A stretch of DNA of 64,000 nucleotides, taken from contig NC_037253.1 in assembly GCF_000002425.4 (NCBI RefSeq), positions 19,291,602-19,355,601 on the forward strand. Direction: 5' to 3'. Positions 53,914-64,000 of this stretch are shown in pieces. Within the stretch, counting starts at the first letter, position 1. Each line of letters starts with the position of its first letter. The DNA comes from Physcomitrium patens. Lineage: Eukaryota; Streptophyta; Bryopsida; Funariales; Funariaceae. Both the position numbers and the translations under genes were made by a program. The notes under the pieces are model-generated. The model was not told the DNA's origin, did not search any database, and saw only the letters and a program-made list of their open reading frames with translations.

Positions 53914-54725
53914 TGTCATGATGCACTTAATTTAAGTGTATCAAAGTTATTTAGAAGATAATTAATTTTATTTATAATATAATACTTATATAATACTTAT
54001 ACATTTACAGATTTGAATAGAATTTAGAACATGAAATTGTTGTCTTGAATGGATTATTCAAGCTTGAAGGTATTGTCTTTTAGGATAGATACCTTGCTCT
54101 GTAGTGGTTCAAGATAGATATTAGAAGAGGATTAAAGATAAGAATTTTTGACATCAAAGATTTTAATATTTTTAGAGGATAGAAGGAAGAGAGGAGAGAG
54201 AAGGTTGGAGGTCGAAAAGAGGAGAAAGGACGATCATTGGAAAATTTGAGGAGGGATGAGATTCAAGCCTAATTTGGGATTTTGAAGGCCATTTATAAAA
54301 AATATTATCTTTTTCTTATGAAAATTTAAAAGAAGTTGGATTGCATTGTTAGCTTTCCAACAAGCTATAGTATGCAAGAAATGGAGCTATGAAGAAGGAG
54401 ATCCAAGAAAATTTGTAAAAGGGGAGTTGCTGGAATTTTTGGGTAGCAAGATTTAAGACTGGTTTGAAGTTTTTTATTACATTTTTTGAATTTTTATCTT
54501 TTTATAATAAGTGAATTATGGATATTTTAATAAGATAAGGTTGGATTTAAGATTTAAATTAAGAGTTTGGAGCATCTTGGCACAAGAGATAAATTAGTCT
54601 AAATTTTGTATTTAGTCTTTGATCACCTTTTTATATTTGACTTTATTTGAGCAACATTGTGCTTCTTACAACCTACTTGCAATCAAAGACCTTGTGTTCT
54701 GTCAAGGAGGCTCATTCTCTTAACA
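53914..54725 (+). repeat. 5' LTR of element K (E-lineage)
   Basis: 812 bp, TGTCATGATGCAC to CTCTTAACA, inserted in the J leader. Followed by TAAATTTGGTGCTTCTACTGAGAGC, whose TGGTGCTTCTACTGAGAG suggests a tRNA-type primer site a few bases in, unlike the chromoviruses. The 3' LTR lies outside the window. Confidence 0.65.
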
Positions 54726-56668
54726 TAAATTTGGTGCTTCTACTGAGAGCACCTTCAAGGCAATTGGAAATATAAGTGGAGCATAATGGAGTTATGGAGC
54801 TAGGATGCAAGCTTGGAATATAAAAAAGAGTTTAAGAATAGAAAGGAAGAAGTGAAAGTTTTTTTGACATTCAAAGATGATGGATAATTTTTGAGGGGCC
54901 GATACAAGTGGCAATAGATGAGTAATTGCCAATGATTTGCTCTTAGCTTTGAGTATGTTTATGGAGAGACAACAAAAGGTACAAGTAAGTGAGAAGGAGG
55001 TAATCAAGGCATTCCAAAGCATAGTTAATAACCATAAGAGGTTTTATGGGAGGAAAATTATTAAATTATTTTGAGCATATGTAGGAAAGATGGAAGTATA
55101 TTAAGTTCGTGAGAATTGCTATATTTTTAGTTTTAAATTAGCATACATTCTTGAAATTAAGAAGAAAGTGAGGGATTTCCACAGAGGCAATTTAGAGGCT
55201 TAGAGCGACTTTAAAGAGAAGTTGAAAGATGAATTTTATGATGAAGATTTTGGTAGAGTTATTAAATGATCATTTTTGGAGTAGGTTGAGCAACAATTAG
55301 AGAGGTCTATGGCTTCCAATGAGTTGCTTAGGGAGTTTGAGAGATTTTTTTTTATCTCAATTCTCATCTTTAGAGAGACTTTTATTAAATATAAAGAAGA
55401 TCAAGCTCTTCTTATAAGCAACAAATGAAGCATTAGAGGATATGTTTTTTGTATTTTTAGTTGATAAGTCCATTTAAAAATATTTAACCAATGATTGAGA
55501 GAAAATAGAAGATGTAGTGCTATTTGTGACTAAATAACGGCAAGTGAAGGTAAGAGAAGGAACTTTGAGGCATAAAGCTCTATCATCTACGATGCCAATT
55601 ATTCCATCAAGTCCAGTGACATCTACTCAAATCAGAGAGATATGTAAAAATCTTCTTAAAGATACTCTTGAAGAATTGATTAAAGACATGAAAAAATTGA
55701 AAGTAGAGATAAATATATTGAAAAAGAGCCAAAGAGCTACATCTTTGCATGCATATCAAGAATCAAAGGAATTTGTTAAGAAGTACATGTATTGTGATAG
55801 TCTTTAGTATGAGAAGAAAGATTGCTTTAATTATAATGAAGATTTAAAAAATAGAGTTATCTTCTTTAAAAAAAGTAGAATAAGACTCTTTGATATGGAG
55901 TAACCTTTGGAGCTCAATTTTGGAAGAGAACATATGAAGAAGCTTATAGAAGACTATATAGGGAGAACAAGTGGATTCCATGTGAAAGAAGCTAAGTTTT
56001 ATTTCATTGAGATAGTGATTGAAAGCACACCAATTATCTTAAGGCTATCGATAGAGGCTATGGTTAGAAAAATAAAAGCTATTGAAAGAATAACAAATCG
56101 AGATGATTTAGTTGATGCTATTAGCATCAAGGCCTTCTTAAATGGCAATAAGGATTTGGAGGACTAAGATACTATTGTAGAAGAGAAGAAGACCAGATCC
56201 TCTCAAAAACATGTAGTAGAACTCTCTATTAAGAAGAAACCACTAAGAATTAGGGAGTCTACTTAAGGAGGAAAAGATCTTTTTATCCATAAGCACAAGC
56301 AAAATCTTCATTTCAAGCAAGGAGTTGACTTAGAAATCAAAAAAGTAGAAGAAAAGACAAAGAGAAAGAAGGCTCAAATAAGCCTAAAGATAAGGATCAT
56401 TCCTATAAGCTTCAATTAGATATTAAAAGCTCGACTAATAATGAAGGAGATTTTAGAAAAGAGGATTCTTAATGCAAAAATTGAATTAACCTTAAGGGAG
56501 GTACTTAGCATTACAAAGAAGGACTTTCATGAGCTTATTATTGATGTTATTAAGAAGAAGAGGCAAATGACAATAGAGGCAATTATCATGAAGGCATTAG
56601 GTTCTTAGTTGATTGAGCAAGAAGACCAAGAGATAGGATAAGTCTTCTATCAACTTTATACACATAAG
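54726..56668 (+). pseudogene. Element K: gag region
   Basis: Broken plus-strand frames contain AFQSIVNNHKRFYGRKI, FKEKLKDEFYDEDFGRVIK, VEQQLERSMASNELLREFERF, then open pieces 55544-55807 (coiled-coil-like KDTLEELIKDMKKLKVEINILKK) and 55907-56167 (HMKKLIEDYIGRTSGFHVKEA). These fit the gag of the same lineage as element E. Several TAG/TAA stops. Interrupted at 56668 by element G. Confidence 0.65.
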
Positions 56669-57217
56669 TATTATGGACATATACATTTATCCCAATAGTT
56701 ACTTATATGATTAGGTAGAAGTAGGTAAATATAGATTAATTTCATAAAGTCTTCTACAAAAGCTTCCTAGAAGCTTCATAGATGTAGTTGTGACTTTAGA
56801 TGTGTTTGTAGGTTAGAAACTTGGCCAACAAGTTAATCATGTATTGGTAGCTTGTAGAATAAGTTAACTCCATATAATAGCTTGTGGAATAAGCTAATTA
56901 TGTGACATATACATAGGTAACTTGCCTTGCAAGTTAAGACATGTGGCTAATAAAGTCAATATGTTTTCGAGGTCCTATAGGACATCACTAGGTAGCTCCT
57001 AGTTAAGAGTATATATGGATGCAAGAGTGAAGCCTTCTTCATTCTTGTCAATGCCTTTCTAGTCGTTAGTCTTATTTCAAGACTTTTTAGTCTTCTTGTT
57101 TTTGGCAATAGCCATTTTAGTTCAATATTATATCATCTTTGAATAACTTTCTAGTTTCTTTCAGTGACTCAAGAGTATATTGAGGATTTTCTTTCTTTGA
57201 GATTCATATCCTTGACA
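56669..57217 (+). repeat. 5' LTR of element G
   Basis: 549 bp ending TATCCTTGACA. Just beyond, 57220-57230 reads TTAACAAGAGT, one change from the self-priming word; the LTR word is ATTCTTGTCAA, also one change. Confidence 0.85.
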
Positions 57218-57649
57218 GTTTAACAAGAGTACTAACATACCATTTCTATCTTGTTTTAGAAGTAAGTGGATTACTTCACTTCTATTGTTGTGTTTTGAAG
57301 GTTATAGACTATCTACCTTCAAATAAAAAATCTTATTTTTTAAGACTGTTCTTTTCTTTAAAGAAACTAGATTATCTCTCTTTGTAAAAAAATTTATTAG
57401 AGGTTGTAGATTACGTTCCTTTAATTTAACTTTTTGGATTTGTTTGAGTTGTCTATAGAAAAAAAGATTGTGGATTCTATTCCTAGAAAAAATGAGAATA
57501 GATTTGTAACTATTGTGGATCTTTACAAACTTGTCAACATTCTTAGGACGAAAATTTCACACATCACCAATTTCAACCATAGGAGCACTACTTCTATACC
57601 TATAAAAGAAGTCCAGAGTCTATATCAAGAAGTTGTGCAATTGAGGGAA

Positions 57650-58650
57650 ATAAGTTGATCAGCCTCACAATCAAATTTAGAAGGTCTTGCTTTTACAAGC
57701 TAAAGAAAGGTAAAAAGTAGTATGCCTAAGAATTTTGATGGAATAAGATCAAAATTTTGAGGATTTTTACAACAAGTTAAGCTCTACTTAAGGTTACACC
57801 TTTTCTAATATGTGGATGGATTTACTCAAGTTGACTTCATAGGTGTACTTTTATTTAGAAGTATTTTTTTTTTATTTGCATTTTTGATGGAAAAAGATTC
57901 ACGACTTCTTTATGATTTAAATTCATTCTTAGAAGTGTTCTTTCTTGATTTGTATCTTTGATGGAAAAAATTCACGACTTTTTTATGATTTAAATTCATT
58001 CTTAGAAGTATTTTTTTCTTGATTTGTATCTTTGATGGAAAAAGATTCACAACTTCTTTATGATTTAAATTCATTCTTAGAAGTGTTTATGGCTAAATTT
58101 GGAAAAAGTGATCAAAAATAAGTAGTAGAGACCAAACTCTTATCTTTACAGCAAGGATCATTATCAACTACCATATATACTGCTAAATTTCAAAACCTCG
58201 CTTGCGACATGGACTAGAATGTCAAAATACTTATCAATAAATTTTAATTTTAATTAAAGGATAGCATCAAAGATTTGTTATTAACAATGCAAAAAGAAAA
58301 ATCTTTAGAATAATATATTGTTCAAGCCATTACATGTAACAATTGATTATTTGAAAGGTATTAAGAACAAAGACTTGGCTGGAGAGGAGTAAGCCAAGTA
58401 ATGGCAGTAGCTCCCAAGTTTTTTGAAACATATTCATCAAGACCAAAACCAATGTAAATTCATATAATATATTATAAATTTTTCACAAAGCAGAAAAAGA
58501 CTCAACATTACTAAAAAGATTTGTGTTTATATTATAGAGAAGCTAAGCATACTACTCAATATTGTCCAAAGAAGCAATGCAATTACAAAATGAGGAGCAC
58601 AATTACCAAAGAAGATAATATATCAGAAAACAAGTTTTACTAGCTACAAT
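57650..58650 (+). pseudogene. Element G: gag
   Basis: Decayed frame with a zinc-knuckle remnant near 58525 (CLYYREAKHTTQYC, second Cys changed to Tyr as in C and F). The stretch 57875-58090 holds three tandem copies of about 80 bp (TTTGATGGAAAAAGATTCACGACTTCTTTATG), an internal duplication of gag. Confidence 0.75.
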
Positions 58651-61600
58651 AGGAACCGTGCAACTGGAATCATGTGCAACACCTAGTAAAGGTCCTATTC
58701 TTTCCTCAGACCCTTCACCTTGTTTTACAATGGATGTGTGATTAGGACCTAAAAATCACAAAGTCTTTGCCTTATTAGGTTTAGAAGCCTCAACTTGTAT
58801 TATAGACAAAGGTTTTGTTAAAAATCAAAAAATATCTTTAATCAAGAAAATTAAATCCATACTTGTAGAAGTCATAGATAGTCATTTGTTGTCTTATAGA
58901 AATGTTACTTATGAGACTATTCCTTTAGATGTAGCAATTAAAGATTATAACACCATAGTAATATTTAATATAATAAGATCTTCTTTCAATTTGGTTATGT
59001 TAGAATTATCGTAGCTAGAATAATATAATCCTCAAATAGATTGGATTTTTTGTAATTTTGACTTTTATGGTAGTGTAATCTAAGATTGCATTAGTGAAAT
59101 AGAAGTAAATAAATCTAATATATCCAAACTTTTACTGATACGTACAAGAGCTTTCTTGTATGCTACAAAAGAAGGATCATCTTTTGCTATATATGCTATA
59201 TCTATTTCTAATGATGAAAAAATGTCAAGTGGTATTCTTAGCCAATATCAAAAATTCTAAGATGTTTTTGAAAAGAAAAATGTAGATATTCTTCTAAAGC
59301 ATTGAATTTATGATTGTTCAATTGATGTGCAAGAAGGAGCTCAACCACCATTTGGACCAATTTATAGCTTATTGTAGAATAATTGGCTGCATTAAACAAG
59401 TACATTGATGAGAACTTGGCAAAGAACTTCATATACCATTCTAAATATCTAACGAAGGCTCCTATCTTATTTGTGAAGAAGAGAGATGGATCTCTATGGA
59501 TGTATGTGGATTATCGAGGACTCAATAAGATCACCATCAAAAATAAGTATCCTTTATTTTTGATTTCATGTCTTCTTGATCAACTCAATCAAAATAAGAT
59601 CAATACCAAAATAGATTTATGAGGAGCATACAACTTAGTTCATGTCAAAAAAAGAGATAAATAGAAGATTACATTTCAAATTAGGTATGGATATTTTGAA
59701 TATAATATCATGTCTTTTGGACTCACAAATGCACCGACCACTTGTCAACATCTTATAAATGACATTTTTTGTGAGTTTCTAGATGGTTTTTTTATTTTTT
59801 ATTTAGATGTTATTCTAATCTACTTTAAGAATACAGAACATAAACTTCATGTTTATTGCATATTACAAAAATTTTGAGATATAGGATTATATGCCAAGTT
59901 AAAAAAGTATATATTCAATACTACTCAAGTTGACTTTTTAGGATACATTATTTCCAACAAAGTTCTTATGATGGATCTCAAGAAAGTCTTAAGTATCACG
60001 GATTGGAAGATTCCAAGAACAGTATGAGATGTACAATGTTTTTTGGGCATTATTAATTACTACCAAATCTTCATCAAGAACTTTTCTCAAGTTGCAATTC
60101 TACTTATATGTTTGACTTGTAAAGACAAACTTGAGTAGAATAAAGAAGCAAAAGCATTATTTGATGCTTCAAGGAAGGATTTTACTTCTATATCAATTTT
60201 GTATTGCATCTACTTTTCCAAGGTATTTTTTGTGGAAATAGATGCATCAAACTTTGCTATAGGTATTGTATTGTCACAAATAGGAACAAATGACAAATTC
60301 CACTTAATAGTTTTAATTTAAGGAAATTTTCAATAGCTAAGATTAATTATAAGATCCATGAAAAAGAGCTCTTTGCAATCATGGATTCATTTCAAGAATT
60401 GCATCATTATCTAGAAGATGCGTCAAGTCCAATCATTATGTATATTGATCATAAGAACCTTGAATACTTCATATTAGCACGTATTTTGAATCGTCATAAA
60501 ACTTGTTGGAGCATATCTTTATTTAGATTCAATTTCAAGATCCCTTATCAACCCAAAAAATAATAAGATTTATTAGACGTCCTTTCTAAATGTCCTTATC
60601 TTGCACCAAAAGATGGAGATGTATTTTTTGATCAACAAATAATAATTCTCTTAAAGCCCAAGCATTTTCATCTTTGAGTAATAAAATCAACATTGATTAT
60701 TGATTCAATCTTTGTCAAGCAAATTCAATCAAGTATGTCCTCTAATTCTCTTATTTATAATATCAAAAATACTTTCTGCAAGTCCTATGATACTTCAAAG
60801 TTTGAATTCAAGAACAACCTATTATATTTTGAAGATTGTCTATATATTCCAAAAGACAAGGTATGATTACATGTCTTTTAAGCTTGTCATGGTTTTTCAG
60901 CAACTAGACATTTTGGATTCAACAAGACTTTGGAGCTAATATCAAGAGATTTTTGGTGGCCTCAAATGTAGAAGGTAGTCAAAGACATAGTACAATCATG
61001 TGATACTTGCTCAAGATCCAAAACTCCTCGTCATTGATGTTATGGACTTTTTTAATCGTTACCAATTTCTAAACAATTATGGTCTTTTGTTTCTATGGAT
61101 TTTATCATAGATCTTTGAATCTCAGGTTTATATGACTCTATATTTGAATCATAGATCACTTCATCAAAATGGCACATTTTGTACCATGTATAAAATCTAT
61201 TTCAAGTAAAGAAATAGCTAAACTCTTCATTAACAATATCTATCACTATCATAGATTGTCAAAAGATATTATATTGAATAGGAGGACTCAATTTGTGTCA
61301 AGATTTTGGAGAATTCTATTCAAAATTTTAAAGATGGATATAAAACTCTCTTTGATTTTTCATCTTTAAACTGATGGACAAATAGAACAAATAAATTAAA
61401 TTTTGGAGTAGTATTTGAGGTGTACTATCAATTATCATCAAGATGATTAGGCATCTCTTTTGCTATTGGTAAAATTTGTACATAATAATTTGGTACATTC
61501 TTCTACTCAATAAATACCTTTTTTTGCCAATTATGGTTATCATTGATGACTTGATACTTTTGAATTTTTAAAAGTTGATAATCTTGTGACAAAAGATTTA

Positions 61601-62140
61601 ACAAATCATTTTTGAGAGCTACATATAACAATGAAGATACAATTAAAGGAAGCTCAAGAATGACAAAAGACCAATATAGATGCCTATCACAAGGAGCAGC
61701 CACAATTCAATATAAGTGATAAGATATGATTACTTCATCACAACATCAAGACTACTTGTCATTGTAATAAGTTGGACTATCATAGGTTGGAATCTTTTCC
61801 TATTTGTAAACAAATCAATCCTATTGTTTATTGATTATATCTATTGGAGTCTATGAAAATCCATCTTAAATTTCACGTATCCTTTTTTGAGCCATGTAAG
61901 ATAGTGAATATCCTAAGAAGAAGACAAATGCCACCTCTTCTTATAGAAGTGGATAATAATCAAGAATTTGAGGTAAAAGAAGTCTTAGATTTAAGGTGGT
62001 ACCAAAATAGGTTGAAATATCTTATTCATTAGCATGGATATGATATTAATGAATACACATGAGAGCTAGCAAAGAATCTTATAAATACAAAAAAGAAGGT
62101 TGAGGCCTTTTATCGACAACATCCATCAAAATCAAGATGA
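58651..62140 (+). pseudogene. Element G: pol with chromodomain
   Basis: Protease near 58770 (LGLEAST instead of DSGAS: dead), RT with [24 protein letters not shown] (59383-59622), a changed active site FYLDVILIY near 59795, RNase H EIDASNFAIGIVL near 60240, integrase HFVPCIKSI and TQFVSRFWRILF (61169-61369), and a chromodomain near 61960-62080 (EFEVKEVLDLR, LKYLIH). More than ten stops. Confidence 0.88.
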
Positions 62141-62210
62141 AGAATTGTAAAGATCCATGAAAGATGATGACCGCTCCTCATAGAATTCGTCCCTAGAAAG
62201 GAAGGTAATA

Positions 62211-62727
62211 TGATAGACATATACATTTATCCTAATAGTTACTTATATGATTACATAGAAGTAAATAAATATAGATTAATTTCATAAAGTCTTCTAAAGA
62301 AGCTTTTTATAAGCTTGATAGATGGATTTGTAACTTTAGATATATTTGTAGGTTAGAAACTTGGCCAACAAGTTAACCATGTATTGGTAGCTTGTAGAAC
62401 AAGCTAATTATATGGCACATACATAGATAACTTGCCTTGTAAGTTAAAACATGTAGCTAGCAAAGTCAATATGTTTTGGAGGACTCATAGGACATCACCA
62501 TATAGCTCTTAATTAAGAATATATATAGAGGCAAGAGTGAAGTCTTCTTTAAACTTCTCAATACCTCTCTAGTCCTTAGTCTTCTTTTAAGACTTTTTGA
62601 TCATCTTATTTTTGGCAAAAGCTATTCTAGTTCAATATTATATCATCTTTGAATGACTTCTTAGTTCCTTTCTATGCCATAAGAGTATATTGAGGATTTT
62701 CTTTATTCAAAATTCATATTCTTGATA
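62211..62727 (+). repeat. 3' LTR of element G
   Basis: 517 bp, TGATAGACATATAC to TTCTTGATA, preceded by the purine tract AGAAAGGAAGGTAATA. Shorter than the 5' LTR mainly by a lost internal 22-bp duplication (CCATATAATAGCTTGTGGAATAAG at about 56870 in the 5' copy). Confidence 0.85.
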
Positions 62728-62732
62728 ATAGG

Positions 62733-64000
62733 TTTAAAGAGATTCCATTTAAAAAGAACGAGGTGATTAATCAAGATTATAATAGAGGCAAAGATCAAAG
62801 AAGAATAAGAAACAAAAAAGTAGTGGAATATAAAATAGATATAAATGAGTTAAATGTATCTAATTATACTTTTCATGGGAGATTTGAAGGTAAGAAGATA
62901 AGTGCTTAATTTATACATCTTTTTTAGGCTAGGACTACTATGGAAGCTCAAGTGAGATTGAGAGATATCAAGGAGCATACCTTTGCACTTATTGATTATG
63001 AATCGAAGATGAAGATCATGTCAAGGAAGATTTATGAAATGAAAAAGTAGCCCATTGATATTAACCATAGATAGGTGTTGAAGGCCACCAATAATGAGTA
63101 AGATAATTTATATGGAGCATGTTCAAGAGTTAGGACAAGGATTGGAGATGTAGAGGTGGAACAATATTTTTTTGTGCAAAACCTTGCTACTTATCTAGTG
63201 ATTTTAGAGCAACCTTATATCACAACTACAAGGATAGAAACCAAAGTCTTAATTGATGACTTTCATTATGCAAGTATTAGGAACCATGAAGAAAAAAAAT
63301 TAGTATAATTTTTTATGACAAGATTGGATTATGAACAAAATAGGAATCAATTGAGAAGAATTCTTTTGAGGACTAATGAAGAATTTTTGGATTTGTAAAG
63401 AACACCCATATAGTATAGATGTATAAGGATGCAAGTGAATCTTTTATCTATATACTTTTTAATGTAGATAGTTTTAAGTGTGAATTTTTGAAGTTGAAAA
63501 CTTTGGAGGTTTTGAAATTTCAAAGAGTTGGAGACTTTAGTCATATGTATAAGGGTTGGATAAAGAAATATAAAAAATAATTAAAAAATCGAATGTAATT
63601 TCAAGTGGTAATTATATTTTTGATATTATTGAAGAAAAAGGTTTGAAGATGTTTATATGAAAGTTTAAGGGGGATTGGCTTTATATATGGATAGAGATAG
63701 AACTAATTTTAATGTAGAGCTTCACTTAAGACAATTATATGAGGAGATTTTTGAGTTTTCTAAGAGGGTTGGAGTAGTTGATAGTCATGTGATATTACAA
63801 GAGGCTATGATGCATATTAAGTATAAGATTGTTACTAAGAAGGTGAAGTATGTTACAATTTAATTACCACAAGATACTAAAGAGCATATCAAACAAGCTA
63901 TCATAAAGCCGAATAGAAAGAGTCAAGAAATTTTAATCACAAGTTTATCAAAGAGCCTTTGGATAAGTTGAACATTGAAATGGGTAATTTTTTGATTGAA
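62733..64000 (+). pseudogene. Element K resumed: protease and pre-RT linker
   Basis: Plus-strand sequence of the E lineage continues after G: IKEHTFALIDYESKMKIMSRKIYE (protease with the DxG triplet changed to DYE), RIGDVEVEQYFFVQNLATYLVILEQPYITTTRIETKVL, and near 63800 KYKIVTKKVKYVT, the linker before RT. Runs off the window edge. Confidence 0.72.

Larger units (their letters stand above)
56669..62727 (+). mobile_element. Element G: full-length decayed chromovirus inside K
   Basis: 6059 bp with LTRs at 56669-57217 and 62211-62727. Flanks ATAAG (56664-56668) and ATAGG (62728-62732) are a 5-bp target duplication with one change. Gag, protease, RT, RNase H, integrase and chromodomain occur in order but with many stops, so this is older than D. 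ORF3 is missing: the chromodomain is followed after about 70 bp by the polypurine tract. Confidence 0.9.

Overview
The window is nuclear DNA of a land plant. It is AT-rich, dense with nested and decayed LTR retrotransposons, and holds small GC-richer islands of host genes with short GT..AG introns. A plant-specific B3 transcription factor of the ABI3/FUS3/LEC2 (AFL) type and a plant sphingomyelin-synthase-like membrane enzyme fix the lineage as plant. Compact introns and chromodomain Ty3/gypsy elements that look more like fungal than seed-plant chromoviruses suggest a bryophyte or another seedless plant; this last step is inference.

Layout. 1-5567: element A, a decayed chromovirus (+), split by a 1.3 kb solo LTR (1699-3035) and closed by its 3' LTR. 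5568-7758: element B, an older internally deleted chromovirus into which A inserted. 7759-10130: left arm of an inverted duplication carrying AFL-L (-). 11118-13132: intact four-exon sphingomyelin-synthase-like gene (-). 14076-17190: truncated Ty1/copia element. 19480-22963: gag and pol remnants of a second Ty3/gypsy lineage (element E, -). 22964-29648: element C plus an inversion scar. 29649-31827: element F, gag and protease only. 31828-38179: element D, a complete young element with perfect 5-bp target duplications and LTRs that differ at about one of 540 positions. 38185-41380: flank, 36-bp tandem repeats and copia debris. 41883-44637: right arm with AFL-R (+). 44638-53094: AT-rich sequence, LTR scraps, a 55-bp minisatellite, a captured class III peroxidase fragment. 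53095-64000: three-level nest in which G sits in K and K sits in J.

The two AFL copies are about 33 kb apart, head to head and almost identical over 2.1 kb including introns, but sharply less alike upstream, so they probably have different promoters.

Most notable in the retroelements. (1) An 11-nt primer-binding site 2 nt beyond the LTR is exactly complementary to the predicted first 11 nt of the element RNA in three elements, the hallmark of Tf1-type self-primed reverse transcription. (2) A 13-bp inverted repeat sits between TATA box and predicted start site, and its form is kept in another family with different sequence. (3) An extra ORF ('ORF3') lies between chromodomain and polypurine tract in four elements. 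(4) The young element D carries two in-frame stops inside integrase. (5) A split target-site duplication shows that about 6 kb was inverted between opposed LTRs. Exon models were built by eye from splice consensus and phase.
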